Notes under the pieces: generated by a model
Told to the model about the DNA's origin: nothing
Database searches by the model: none
The model's input: the letters and a program-made list of their open reading frames with translations, nothing else
Shown: one piece after another, positions 44,853 to 57,250 of the stretch
Layout: the number at the start of each line of letters is the position of its first letter
Numbering within the stretch: position 1 is the first letter of the stretch
Position numbers and translations under genes: made by a program
Assembly: GCA_038373865.1 (NCBI GenBank)
Contig: JAXGGA010004515.1
Location: forward strand, 1 to 64,000
DNA: 64,000 bases
Direction of reading: 5' to 3'
Source of the DNA: Uloborus plumipes
Lineage: Eukaryota > Arthropoda > Arachnida > Araneae > Uloboridae

Positions 44853-45671
44853 TAGGATGCACCGATAAGCAAATTGGCCGATTACCTATTAGCGATTAAT
44901 CGTGTATTGATATCCGGCGGAACGGAATATTATTTTTTCATACTATTAATTTCATCATGACTCTTTTTTCCCTTTCTTTTACAGTTCCAGTTTTATAAAT
45001 AGTTACTAATTCATTTCTGAGAGAAGATTTATTTTTCTCCTTTTTCCTAATTTTTCCCAAAATGATGTCAAAATTTCATCCAATTTCCGTGAACCAATTT
45101 TAATGTTATTCTCAATAAACTTACAGTAACACATAACGTAATAAACACATTGGTAATTATGCTAACTAAACATGAAAATTAAAACAATAAAGGGAGTAGG
45201 TGGGGAATGTACTGAGGACTATAATTTAGAAGTGATTTAATTTAAGCTTATTTTGTAATAATTAGTTGCTATTTAATTCAAGTATTTTATTCGTTGCGAA
45301 AATTAGAGGTTATCTAAAAGTACTATGATGAGGAGAAAAGCACCGACTCATGAGAAATATTGCAGCATTGTCTCTATATGTATATTTGTTCAAAAAAGTT
45401 TTCTTGTTTCAAACGAGGCTGCGTTTGGCTGCTAACCATTTGCAGACCTAGTGCATTCCCCGAGACCGGCACTCACTTTTCCATGTAGCACCTTTATCGG
45501 CGGATTGCCATTGGCACGAGAATTTTGAAGCTCAGTTTCCCTACTAGATGGAGGAACCTGAACTCTATTCGATACGAAACTACACTAGGAATTGAATTTT
45601 GCCAATACTCTATGCCAAAATGCTGCATAAGCAAACGACATGGATGTTGTCAATTTTCTGCATCTTGAAAA

Positions 45672-45752
45672 TCCACTGACTGGAGCCGGGTTTGATCCCG
45701 CGCCTTTGGGCGTGAGAGGCCAGCGTTTTAACCATTACACCACTCAGTCAGC
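45672..45752 (-). mobile_element. tRNA-like SINE head (tRNA-Glu-CUC-like)
   Basis: The minus strand has a full A box (TGGTGTAATGG), an anticodon-loop-like CTCTCAC, and a B box (GGATCAAACCC, one mismatch) at the spacing of a tRNA. The acceptor, anticodon and T stems have mismatches, so it is not a functional tRNA gene. The plus-strand sequence to the left (about 45410-45670) is probably the SINE body. Confidence 0.55.
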
Positions 45753-46183
45753 TTTGTCCAAAATAGGAAAGTTCGCTTTTTAAAAAACTTATCGCAACTG
45801 TGAGGATTATTTTTTTTAATTAATTTTTTGAATTATTTGTTTAGTTTTTATTCACTACATTTTCGTACTACGTTTTATACTTATGTTTCCAGAAAATTAT
45901 TAACTTTTTGCTAATAAATTTATTCGCCGTGGTGTCAGGGCACACTTAAAGTAATTTCATTTAGAACATATTTTTCCTTTTGGTTGATCTGCAAAATTGA
46001 GCTGACTATAAATAAAATAACGCACTCATGTTTTCGCATTCCGATTTAAAAGTTTAGGAACTTTATAATTCCTAATAGTGTCATATGAATATCAGCTGTG
46101 AGGGTATCTCTTTAATATTTCATTCATTTTCACGCAATGTATGAACTATTTGTTTTGTTTTCACTTTATGCACTTTCATACTA

Positions 46184-46890
46184 CAGTAAAGGAACGATTG
46201 TCCGCTTAATAGGGTGAAACGATAACCACGGATAAGCTAATGCTACGGTTAATATAGAAAATAGGTAAACAATGGTCCAAGTACTGGCAAATGTCTAAAA
46301 AATATCCATAGCACAACGTTATTATTAGTCGATTATAGTCGAAAATAATAACATTAAATGTAAAAAGTATCATTTAAAGGTAAAAACGACCAAAAATAAA
46401 AATGTGCATTTTTCTCAGATTAGTAAATCGTCACCGGAAGAAAAAATAATTATAGTTTAAAAGAAAAATAAAATTACGATTTTAGAGATATCCAAACTAG
46501 CATGCACTTATAAAACATCAACATGTAATATAGTTTAGTCTTTAGTGCTAATAATAGTATTAAATATATTCATTTTATATTTGCGAAGAATGTGAATTTT
46601 ATTTTTTATTCAGAATTACATACAAACAACTGAAACACTTATACTACATCAATATGTAATACAGTTTTGCCTTTAGTATAAATAATAGTATTTAATATAT
46701 TACTTTAACATTTGTAAAGAACGAGAAATTTAGCTTTTATTTACAGAGTTACATACATACAAACAAACAAACAAACAAACCTACATGTTAAACAAAAAAA
46801 AAAAAGTGTATTAATAAAACAAAAGTGTGAAACACCCACGGATTATCTGAGCAGTGACTAATCCGACTGCTGGAAATCGGGAGTTTACTG
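46184..46890. mobile_element. pogo/Tigger-like non-autonomous element
   Basis: The ends CAGTAAAGGAACGATTGTCC and CAGTAAACTCCCGATTTCC (minus) share the CAGTAAA start and the CGATT core. TA precedes the left end; the right flank is CA, presumably a mutated TA. There is no transposase; the interior includes the 46.5 kb repeats. Confidence 0.5.
46503..46785. repeat. Two direct repeats of about 135 bp with a (CAAA)n tail
   Basis: Units beginning near 46505 and 46648 share 'catcaa.atgtaata.agttt', 'taataatagta.t.aatatatt' and 'gagttacatacataca'. The second ends in a run of CAAA units (46762-46779). A third copy lies inverted at about 62836-62975, again next to the CAAA-type text (tttgtttgtatg). 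A retroelement 3' end is possible; unproven. Confidence 0.55.
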
Positions 46891-47447
46891 CATATGTTAT
46901 AGTAAAGATTGCAGAAAATTACTTTATTTGCAGCGCAGAAAATTATCCATCTTAGTTTCTTGGTAAAGGTATATATCAAAAAATAGTACAAAAAATAAAT
47001 AAATGTATAAAAAAATAAAATAAAACTAATATTGATATTTTCCCGCCGATTATAAATAGTCGGCGAAGTGGCCGATTAATCGGTGTATCCCTAAGGATTA
47101 TCACAGAATTTATGTTCGGCGTTGATTATTTGAAATTGCGATGATTTCAGTAAGCGTATCAATAATGAAATTTTAAGGAAATTAAATAAATAAATAACTG
47201 AAAACAAGTCTTCTTCATGAAAACAAACACTAAGGCCAGTTCGTGGTCATGAGGCAAGGGGACAACTTGAACAGGTCTCTTCTAACTATAAATCGCCGTA
47301 CAGTTTAATTAGTTGATATATTAGATCCAGTTAGCTCGGTTTCAAGATGTACCTTATGGTAGAACATGCAAACATGTAATATTAATAGGCTTTTTTTTAG
47401 ATAGCATCCATTACCTGTTTTTCCAAAATTAGAACTTCACCGGTGTT

Positions 47448-47625
47448 CAAGGGCGGATCCAGCTTCTGGTTAAGGAGTGGAAGGAAAAGGGGGTGTCAAA
47501 GTGCAGTTTTTGTGGGAAAATGGGGGCTTTGGCATTTTTTTCGTAATATAAATCCCCAGAATTTAATTTTTTGTTGCTATATTTGTTCGGTTAAGGGGTG
47601 ACCCCCCCTACTGGATCTGCACTTG
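47448..47625. mobile_element. hAT MITE, 178 bp
   Basis: CAAGGGCGGATCCAG and CTGGATCTGCACTTG are inverted ends. CCGGTGTT (47440-47447) and CCGGCGTT (47626-47633) are an 8-bp duplication with one difference. No coding content. Confidence 0.8.
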
Positions 47626-48869
47626 CCGGCGTTGCCTCTAGAAACTGATCAAAGCTTTTGAACACCTTCTTCCTATCGTCAAGGTGGAGTTCTACCATGA
47701 GGTTTAACTCATCATCTGCACACGCAAATCGCTATTGTAAAATAAGAGTTTTGGCGTAAAATTTCCTTAAATCCAAATATGGGCTCAATTTTTGTCCTCT
47801 CCCTTTTCCTTTATGAACACACAATACATGCACTGATTTTGTCCACGCTGTATAAAGATACATAGCACTATCATTTCCTTCTTGAAACTAGTGTTATCTG
47901 CCATAAATTAAAACTGAAATATAGCTATTTATTTCAAAAGGAAAAAAAATCCAATCTGCGCAGAAATAATCACTTTCAAATTCAAAATACTATTAAACTG
48001 TTAAATCAAATGCTATTTTTAATCCCGACATTTTGAAATGCATGTTTAAGATTTAACTCGCTTACTTACTAGAAAGTCCTGCATCAAGCAAATCGATTTT
48101 GTGGATAAATTAACCTACAATCCAAAATCTCCCCAGTCATCATTTACGATGAGTAATGTTCCGCAAGTTGCTTAACGTCGTTGTTAATCCTTAATCTTAA
48201 AGTACACCCATGCAAATTTATTATGGCATGTTTTATTACACTTTTAGACTACTGCTGGATATTTGTATTGAAGCTGGGGCATAATTAAGATCTGCCAAGC
48301 AAAACGTGTTTTGAAAGTAGTGCATGTTTATTAATTATGTTTAATGAAATATTATTTCTAACGCACTCTTTCGACTTTGCAAGTCATCCCCGAAGAAATG
48401 TGATGCCTTATCGCGGTCTCTTGAACATTTAAAGGAATAATTATTTTTCATAAATACATGTTTCTTCAAATTTAAGAGATATTTTCGCCTATGATACGGA
48501 GATGATTCCCCTAAAACAAAAGATGCCTAAAAATGGTCTGTCTAAAACCGAAAACCTTAATTCTTTCAAATATATTTAATTTTATTTTCTGTTCATTTTC
48601 CCCTTAAACTACTTTTTTGGATGACTTTTTTTACATCCAAAGCCTCATACTTTTTCCCATTAAAAGAAGGAGTTTCTTTAAGCCCTGAAAGACGTGTCTG
48701 CAATTAGTTGAAATTTGTACAGTTATTATGGTGATTTTTTTGCTGTTTAACACATTTTTTAATTTTCTTTTTAACTTCTACTTTCCCTTCCTTCTACTTT
48801 ATTATATCAAAAAAGTTGTATGGAAGATAATGATGTGTGTCGACACAAATATACTCATTTCCTCATTCC

Positions 48870-49143
48870 AGGGTCTTACTACTACTTGTTGTTTTACTGG
48901 TTGGATGGACCTCTGAAGAGCACTGTGCTTTTTGATCCAGACTAGGAACGGAACAATCACTGGTTCAGTACCTGCAGAGGTAATGATTTGAAATGGGAAC
49001 TCTAAGGACTTTCTGACCTCGAACCTGTTTAACGTGAGTCAGTTACCATTGCTGAACACGTTGGATCTTCGACCGGCTGGGATTGAACCCGGGACCCTCC
49101 CGTTAAACGTCTGCTGAACTGATCAAGCCACCACTGCCCTGAT
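48870..49143 (-). mobile_element. tRNA-derived SINE, related to copies at 4.3 and 59.8 kb
   Basis: The minus strand begins with a tRNA-like head containing GGCTTGATCAGTT (A-box-like) and a perfect B box GGGTTCAATCCC (complement of 49080-49091). The body runs left to a tail of CAACAAGTAGTAGTAA. Length and tail resemble the other two SINEs. The left boundary is approximate. Confidence 0.6.
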
Positions 49144-49929
49144 ACAAAAGTACTTAGGTGATATATAGGAAACATTTAAAAAAAAATTACGAAAACAGAA
49201 TAAATACAATTTATTGAGGCCTTAAGAGAATCATATTTCCGTTTGAATTGTGATTTCGAATTCACAGTTAAGAATTTATTCTCTCTGGGGGAAAGTAACC
49301 AAATACTGCTTACTTCCAAATTTCTACATTGTTTCTGATAAGACACAAGCAACTTGATTTATGTTGTTGGTAAAACATTTATATTTCATGGAAAGTGTAC
49401 TCTTACCAATTTATTATGACATGTTTCATAACTCTTAATTAGAATTTCTTAACAAGCTTTTAGATGCAATTAGCTTAAAATATTATTTTAATTAGAAAAT
49501 CTCTTTATTTAATCTAAATCGGCTTTGATATTCAATTATTTCGTTTTTGCAAAAATTGAAATAGATGTTATTTGTCCTGAGAAATTAACGTAGTGAAATT
49601 TACAATGAACAGACAGTAAAAGCAGAAGTAATCATTTGGGAAATAGTTGATATGTTTATCAAAATCTTCAGAATTTTGAAATGGATACTTGCCTTAATTT
49701 GGGCGGGGGAAAGAAGGGGGGGGAGGATATTTCTCGTTGCAGATTAAAATAGTTTATGTATTTAACGGTGTAATATTTTCCTTCGTGATTCTCCATGGAT
49801 TGCTTTTTAAAATTCGTCTTTTTTTAATGAAACATTTGATACGTTAAATAAAAAATATTGTAAAATAGAATAGCATAAGACATTTCTTTTTAAACGAAGC
49901 ATTTCTCCACTAAAAATAAACAGAAAGTT

Positions 49930-50490
49930 CAGATGTGTGTCTGTCTGTCTACATGCGTATCTGACGTACCTAGAGTCAAGAGCGTTCAGCTGATTTTCAT
50001 AAAATGTTAGGCTCCAAATGAGTTTGTAGCAAGGGTTCAACACAGTTCATCACAAAGCTTGTTTTTTTTTTTTGGGAAGTTCGATTTTTTTTCTTTTCCT
50101 ACTCGAACTTCCAGCTCGTTTTACTCATAAATTTTAAAATATGGGGTAGGGGGGACATTTTATGCACACTTTATTAATCTGTTGGGTGAATTGAACACTT
50201 AGAATTTTCTGCATTAGAAAAAATTTATCTGAAATTTTTACGAGCTTTTAGAGAGTTGTGGAAAATTGTTTTCAGAAAACACGAGGGGGGGGGGGGGAGT
50301 CTGAGGTTCTCTTTAAAAAATCATTTTTTTTAAATGATTAATCTCGAGAATGAAAATAAAAGTTAAAACTGCATGGAATATCTGCACTGAAATTAACATC
50401 TTGTTTTTTTTTGCCATGGTTACGTTTTTTAAGCTCATTTGTTTGCTTCATTTTTCTTTCCTAAAAAAAGATATTTTTTTCAAAAAGTAC
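49930..50490 (+). mobile_element. Degraded Helitron fragment
   Basis: From 'gtgtgtctgtctgtctacatgc' through 'gctgattttcataaaatgtt' to 'ttgccatggttacgtttttt' it follows the first 520 bases of the Helitron at 12444 with many changes. No 3' CTAG end is found here. It is interrupted by a G-run at 50284. Confidence 0.6.
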
Positions 50491-51417
50491 TTTATTCTAT
50501 TATAAATTCAAATGAACTAGATTAGGTGTTACCGGCTCTGCTTAATGGCTGCTGAATGAGGTAAAACCAATAATGCACTACTTAGATGTTCATTAGTTGC
50601 TCCCCCGCTCAATCCTGAGACATCCGCCTTGCAATCGTATAACAGAAATGTTTCACCTCTTTAGCTAATTTCTTAAATCAGCGCAAGGTGGTGTTTTAAA
50701 ACTCTAAAATTACGAATGACAATTAAAGGCCATTCTGCACCATCAAAAATAAATTAAATTGAAATATTTTTTACTGCTAAATAAAAGTAGCCAGTTTTTA
50801 TTTTTTGAGCTTTAATGGTTTAATAATGTCAGTGTTACTACACACCTTTTATGGCTAACAAAGAACGTGTAGCAGATTTTTATTATGAATATGTTTTAAA
50901 CTCATCACTATTGCGTTATCAAGCTTTTACAAAAGATTTATTAAAATTATTACAATAATTCAATATTAAGTTCGTATCCACTTAAAATGTTTTTAGCACT
51001 TCTAAACTACGTACCTAGTGTGATAAATGTTTCAAACTAAGTCATCGGTAACGCATAGTTTACAATTAATCTTTGAGATAAGTTTGAATATTCAGTTCCC
51101 AATATTTATGGATTTGATTCATCGTGGCATTATTCTTACGCCACGAGGCGTAGTTTATGATTGATTTCTCTTTAGAAACTCCTTCAGATTTAAACTGTTA
51201 AGTCTTCCATCCTTCGAAAATCTGTGAATATAGTATCACGCCTTATGACTTTGAGACCAGAATGATGATTTCTCAATTTTGTGAAATTTTACAATTTTAA
51301 TTGAAAATGTAATTAATTTTAATTGAAAATGTTATAGTCGTTTGAATGAAATGTTAGAAAAAATAGTATTTTCCAAGATACTGGTAATGGAAATTCTAAA
51401 ACTTTGAATATATTTAT

Positions 51418-51478
51418 CCCCCCCCCCTCTCTCTCTGTGTTTATACATATATATATGCATATGTATGTATGTATGTAT
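51418..51478. repeat. Compound microsatellite
   Basis: A C-run, then (CT)n, (TA)n and (GTAT)n in succession. Confidence 0.85.
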
Positions 51479-52796
51479 TTCAGTATCATTTTGACTACGA
51501 TGTCACTATCGGAATTAACTGCATCTTAATTTAGAAAATTATCATGTGGGAATCTATACTTATGAATACAAAGGTATTTGTGAAGTTACTTATTTATTTG
51601 TTTCTTTCTTTCTTTGTTGTTGGTTTTAAATGTTATTCTAATATTCTACACATTGTGATGAATTCGACTAAGATTTAACCAAGTTCAATTTTTCTTCTTG
51701 GAAAGTTCCATTTAAAAATCGAATTTATATTTATTTTAAATGTTTTAACATTAAGATATGGAAAAAATCGACTCAATATTTTCAGAATTCACATTACTTT
51801 AAAATGAAGAAAACACATCGTACGATGACAATTTTCGAATTTTTGGAAATAAAACATTTAAAAGGGATTAACTTTTAGTAGCTTTTTATGAGGTAAGGCT
51901 AAAAAAATGATTCATGTCGTTTTGAATAGGATAATGAAGATTTTAAAATGTAAATCATGAATTATTTGTGTTTGTAAATTCTATTAATAACCACTCTACA
52001 TGACGAGAAAATATCTGAACCAGAAGAATAGAGTTTAAAATATTGCATCATGCTTTGTTAATGTATTGAGATGAATTTTCCTAAATTTTAAAGAAACAGA
52101 AAAGATATGTATGATTTATTTTTCTAAAGCACTTACACTACTTTACTTAAGATCAAGTAGTTCAGAAAATAACAATTTTTTCCATCTAGTATGAATATAA
52201 GCAAAAACCCCAGACTGGAGGATTCCGATTTGGACCGTTATTCCTCACACACATTCTTATATGTATGCTTATTCCGCGTGCATTCCTCATTAGTTAAACT
52301 AAGAGTTTTTATTAATAAATTATATCAGCAAACTTTATTTTTAAAGCTGTGAATCTGTTGAGTAAAAAATTAATTAATCCATATTATTTTTTTTACTAAA
52401 ATAAATTTAGAAAAAAGATATTGGTTTTTATTTGGCTTTTTTACATTACTTAAGTGATTTTGTTAATTATATAAAGAAAACTTTATTTGTTTTAGATCTT
52501 TAAACAGCACTTTGAATAAATAAAATACAAAATGTGAACAACAGCTGTGTTTAAGTAGAACGAAGTTTTTATATAGCAATATTTTTAAAGAACATTATAC
52601 GAAGAAGGAAAGTAAAAACTGACTCTCATTAATGCAAAATAATTTTCTTTTTCTTTCAGAAATATTTTTCTCCCTATTCTAAACACCTTTTTCTTACTCA
52701 AGAAAGCTTTCAAAAAGAAATTATGCATTTAATTAAGAATATCTCAGTAGCGAACGTTTAATATTTTTCGGTTTTACACTAAACAATTATGGTATA

Positions 52797-54014
52797 CACT
52801 GAAGTGACAAAAGTCATGGGATAGCAATATGCAAATTTTCAGATGGCAGTAGCATCGCATAGAACAGGTATAAATGCGCAGTGCTTTTACAGAGCTTTCA
52901 TTTCTGTTCAAGTTATTCATGTGAAGAGGTTTTAACGTGATGATGACCGCACGACGTGAATTAACAGACTTTGAACGCGGAATGTTAGTTGGAGCTAGAC
53001 GCATGGGTCATGCCATTTCGGAAATCGTTAGAGAATTCAACATTCCCAGAGCCACTGTGTCAAGAGTGTGCCGAGAGTATGAAATTTCAGGCATAACATC
53101 CCACCATGGACAGCGCAGTGGTCGACCGCCTGCACTTAAAGATCGAGACCGGCGACGTCTGCAAAGAGTCGTAAATTCTAACAGACAAGCAACACTGAGT
53201 CAAATCACCGTAGAAATCAATGTGGGACGTACAATGGACGTGTCTGCTAGAACTGTGCGGTGAAATTTGGATTTCTTGGGCTATTCCAGCAGAAGACCGA
53301 CTCGAGTGCCTTTACTGACAGAACGACATCGCTTGCAGCGACTCTCGTGGGCACGTGAGCATATCGGTTGGTCCCTAGATGAATGGAAAACCGTGGCCTG
53401 GTCCGATGAGTCACGATTTCAGCTGGTAAGAGCCGATGGTAGGGTTCGAGTGTGGCGCAGACCCCACGAAGCCATGGACCCAAACTGTCAGCAAGGCACT
53501 GTTCAAGCTGGTGGTGGCTCCGTAATGGTGTGGGCTGTTTTTTCATGGCATGGACTTGGTCCTCTAGTGCGACTGGACCGAACATTGACTGGAAATGCTT
53601 ATGTGCAGCTACTTGGAGATCACTTGCAGCCATTCATGGACTTCATGTACCCAAACAACGATGGGATTTTTATGGATGACAATGCGCCATGTCTACGGGC
53701 CACAACTGTTCGCAATTGGTTTGAAGAAAATTCTGGACAATTCCAACGAATGATTTGGCCACCTAGATCGCCCGACATGAATCCCATTGAGCATTTATGG
53801 GACACCATCGAGAGGTCTGTTCGTGCCCAAAATCCTGCCCCATCAACGCTTTCACAATTATGGACGTCTATCGAGACAGCATGGCTCAATATTCCTGCAG
53901 AAGACTTCCAACGACTTGTTGAGTCCATGCCACGTCGAGTTGTTGCACTTCGCCGGGCAAAAGGAGGGCCGACACGATATTAAGAGGTATCCCATGACTT
54001 TTGTCACTTCAGTG
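52797..54014 (+). mobile_element. Tcb2-like Tc1 transposon, full length
   Basis: The 27-bp ends (CACTGAAGTGACAAAAGTCA...) match perfectly at 52797-52823 and 53988-54014. TA stands on both sides (52795-52796, 54015-54016). The element is 1218 bp, and its single transposase gene is open except for one TGA. GC content is well above the flanks. This looks like a recent arrival. Confidence 0.95.
52940..53983 (+). pseudogene. Tcb2-like transposase with one in-frame TGA
   Basis: The likely start is ATG at 52940 or 52943; the preceding GTG at 52937 is in frame but unlikely. The N-terminal helix-turn-helix is FERGMLVGARRMGHAISEIV..ATVSRV, followed by a GRPP AT-hook-like link (about residue 62) and a second helix-turn-helix. 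TGA at 53261-53263 interrupts SARTVR*NLDFLGYSSRRP, where relatives have Arg, so a CGA-to-TGA change is the simplest cause. Downstream are WSDESRF (first Asp), MDDNAPCLRA (second Asp; usually QDNAPCHRA) and NPIEHLWD (Glu), with 36 residues between the second Asp and the Glu by my count. It ends KGGPTRY, TAA at 53981-53983. Full family length; inactive unless the stop is read through. Confidence 0.92.
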
Positions 54015-54016
54015 TA

Positions 54017-56718
54017 TTTACTTTATAAACAGTAATAAATGTTTAACCGATTTGTTTTTATTGTAAAAAAAAATCCCATATAAATAATACTGCTACTTAA
54101 GAATTTTATGCACACATTTCTAGGAAAATATTTGAGTTGCATAAATATTGTATCAATGAGAAAAATCGGAAACCTCTTCAGTTACGAGTGGCCAGTTGTA
54201 TCGATTTCATTAGTAGTCATTTTTTTTGAAATAGTGGCAACTTTTTTTGCCCAAAGGGCAAAGCGATAGATTTTAAAAATGCATAGGGATACTAATCACT
54301 AAATACACTGATGTAAGATGTATAAATTTACAAAGTTTAAACATAAAATTTAATTTTTAACTATCGTGAAAAACGTTTTACCAATTTAAGATTACAAAAT
54401 AAAAGAATACATAACTTAATAGTGCGTAAATGAGCACAATAATTGCACACACGTATTTCAATGTTACTAGAAATGCTATTTTAGTGAAAATAATTCGAGC
54501 TTATGGATGAAAAGATATTTCTAAGAAGAAAAAAAATACTTAGAGGGCATACATTTTTGAGTATTTAGAATATTTTCAGTTGTGTAAGTAAATGTAAACG
54601 TTAAACATGATTTTAATTTGTAAAAAATGAATTTTTTCAGAGAAAACTTTTTTTCCGTTTAATTTTTTCCGACATTTTGTTTTTCTAGTAATAATCGAAA
54701 CCTAGTTTCTCTTTTTAATGTACCGTTATCATCTAATAATAGACATGAACGTTCAGATTTACTGTCAATAAATACTGAAAACCTCACCGTAAAAGTATAA
54801 AATAATACTTTCCAAATTAAATAATCCTTCTTTTCGCAGTTTCACTTACAAAAATATGTATAACGAAATCTTTCACGGTCATTTCCTGTTCATAAACATA
54901 TTTGAAATAAATCATCAAATTCACAAGGGCGAAAAATATACCATCCAAAGTGACTTCATTTTCATAATTTGAATGGCAAGTCTGTTTTACATTTCTTTCA
55001 ACCTGCCTCCCATTTCTCTTTCAGTAAATACGCAAATGCGATTTTTTCCCATTCAGATACTTTGCATGAAACTATTTCACGGTTCCAAAAATTTATTTTT
55101 AACTACATTAGTTGAAACCCTAATCGCCCTGGGTTCTCGTAATGCATGCAAATATATGCTAATTAAATAACTGAAGGAGGCTTTAGTCTATTTCTTTTCT
55201 GGAAAGCAAGCGATACTGAAAAAATATCGTATACTGTTTACATCTTGTTAAATGTGTTGCAAGAAAATAAGGCGTGTTTCTGAGACTTATGCGGAGTTCG
55301 CGGCTCCGATTTGCATATTTAAGAATGCCTTGAAGCAAAAGTCAATAATTTAAGGTTCTTTTCTTTTCGAGAAAGATTTATGATGACATTATTTCGGCTT
55401 TTTATATTCAAAGTTTGTTGTAATAAAAAAACGTCATAAAGGAAAATAAAGCTCAAAATTGTGTGATGTAAAATTTTAATGGTTTCAGGTTTCAGAGAGT
55501 CTTTTCTTCGCATTAGAATACATGTATTAAAACTGTTGAGTGTAAGAAATGGAAAACGACCAAAGTCCAAAGAATTAATTTTTCCAGAAGAACCAGAAAA
55601 TGAAAAACACTCGCTTGTAGTGTATGTGTCGTAATCCAACTCCGAAATTAGGCAATGTCCGAAAAAAGTGCTCCCAAATTGCATCGATCACTGACAATTG
55701 CGCCGTAATGTTATAAGTCCGTAATGTTGTATTATTTCAAAGTTTTAGCACACGAATTTGATGAATTCGCGATCCGATTTTATGTTTAAAAGATAGTTCT
55801 AACCCCCCTCAAATTTAAATTATAGCCAGATAAATGTCAGATAACGTTCAATTTTTACTCGAATTATTAGAATGAATAAAATAAAGTAAATGTGTTTACA
55901 AACATCATTTTAATAATGTGCATTAAATTTTTAGTGAATAACGTATGCCTGTAGTGAAAAACAACATATTCTGTGACCCAGTTTTATTCTTTTATGACCC
56001 AAATACATATGAACTCTATAAATACTTTCAACAAATTCCGTTAGTATATCAAAAGTATTTAATGGTTTGGAAACCAATTCTTATTTTTAAAATTAATTTT
56101 TCGCTGCCAAAAATAGTTATTGCATTATAATTCTTTATTTGCAGTTCTAAATTATCTATAAATATACAGGTGATTTTTCCCTTCTTTAAATGTAAAACCA
56201 CAAGTAAAAATGGTATTGTAAGAACTAAAACGACGAAAACACTCAAAACATTGGAGATATTTTTCATTATTAAAACTAGCTAGATAGTAAAAAACGCACA
56301 AACACAATTTATGGCAGAATCTCAAACTAATGGATATCTGCAGAGACTCAAAATCCAAGTCCGTCATGTCAATATGGAAAGCTGAGAACGCTTTCTTTTT
56401 AGCAATGACTACGATATTCAAACATTATTTGAAAATCTGTTTAAATTCTAGCAAAGAACTTGAGCCACTGGAAAAAAAAAGGCTTGACTATCCTTTTAAG
56501 GTTTTTCTATAAAATATTTTTTCAGCCCTGAAAATGAGGGATCGTAATAAGACAATTGTGAGAGGTTTTAACCCTCTAAAACCCCTTCTATGAATGTACC
56601 AATACTTCCATCGATATCCTACTTTCCGTCCTACCTCTGAGATAATAAAAAACATTTTTTTAATTTTTTTTTTATTTAAGAATTGTAAATATAAGTGTTT
56701 CTCTTTCCCTCCAAGCAA
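54017..56718. other. Intergenic, nothing recognised
   Basis: AT-rich sequence with short open frames, the longest being 121 codons on the minus strand at 55319-55684. None has a motif, signal or family resemblance that I can name. Confidence 0.5.
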
Positions 56719-56722
56719 TTAA

Positions 56723-57246
56723 CCCATTTATGCCTAAGTTTTTGTTCCATTTTTTTTTTTTTTTCAATTTTTATCTGCTTAAAACTCTTACTTGGAATGG
56801 TCTAAATACATTTTAGCCTTGAAATAGTTCGCCGTTGCCATATTTATTAAGTTATTCAACGTCCTCTTTATGGGATATTTTGCAGATATGTGAGCAAAAT
56901 ACGACCTTACTTGTCTTTACTTGTGCAAAGTAGCATTACAGAAGCCATTTGTGATCAATTTTAAGCAAATCATTTTAAAATAGTTAAATTTTATGAAAAA
57001 AAAGCTCGCAAAAAAAACTTACTTTCTGTGGCTACTCATGCTGGATCGTTGCTTGACCGATTTGCCTGAAAATAACTGTCGATGCATAAACTCTGATGTC
57101 CAAATAGTGGCTGTAACTGCTTTTCTCAAGAAGAAGGACTATTTAACTTGTGAAAATCAGCTTTAGTAAAGTGATATATCCATTAAAGGTTTTTGTATGC
57201 AGTAACTAACAAGCGTCCCGTTTTTAGGCTACTGGGCATAAATCGG
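56723..57246. mobile_element. piggyBac-like non-autonomous element, copy A
   Basis: TTAA stands at both ends (56719-56722, 57247-57250). The ends are CCCATTTATGCCTAAG and, inverted, CCGATTTATGCCCAGTAG. TTAA targets and CCC ends are the piggyBac signature. The 524-bp interior has no gene. It matches 60200-60828 in inverted orientation over its whole length. Confidence 0.8.
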
Positions 57247-57250
57247 TTAA

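Larger units (their letters stand above)
44853..47093. mobile_element. hAT-like element, 2.24 kb, with nested repeats
   Basis: The ends TAGGATGCACCGATAAGC and TAGGGATACACCGATTAATC (minus) are inverted. AGGATTTT (44845-44852) and AGGATTAT (47094-47101) are an 8-bp duplication with one difference. The AGGGATGCACCGATT type of end is common in hAT elements. No hAT transposase is recognisable; the interior holds a tRNA-like SINE head, a pogo-like element and a pair of direct repeats. Confidence 0.75.
47634..52794. other. Intergenic, one SINE and one Helitron fragment
   Basis: Apart from the SINE (48870-49143), a degraded Helitron piece (49930-50490) and a microsatellite (51418-51478), I see only AT-rich sequence and homopolymer runs (for example G-runs at 49717-49725 and 50284-50297). 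No frame longer than 80 codons and none with a recognisable motif. Confidence 0.5.

Noticed and set aside
45672..45752. Functional tRNA-Glu gene
   Set aside because: Boxes are present but stems are mismatched, and sequence resembling a SINE body lies next to it. There is no clean terminator.
53261..53263. TGA as selenocysteine or programmed read-through in the Tcb2-like gene
   Set aside because: Relatives have Arg here and no SECIS-like fold was evident. A point mutation is the simpler reading.
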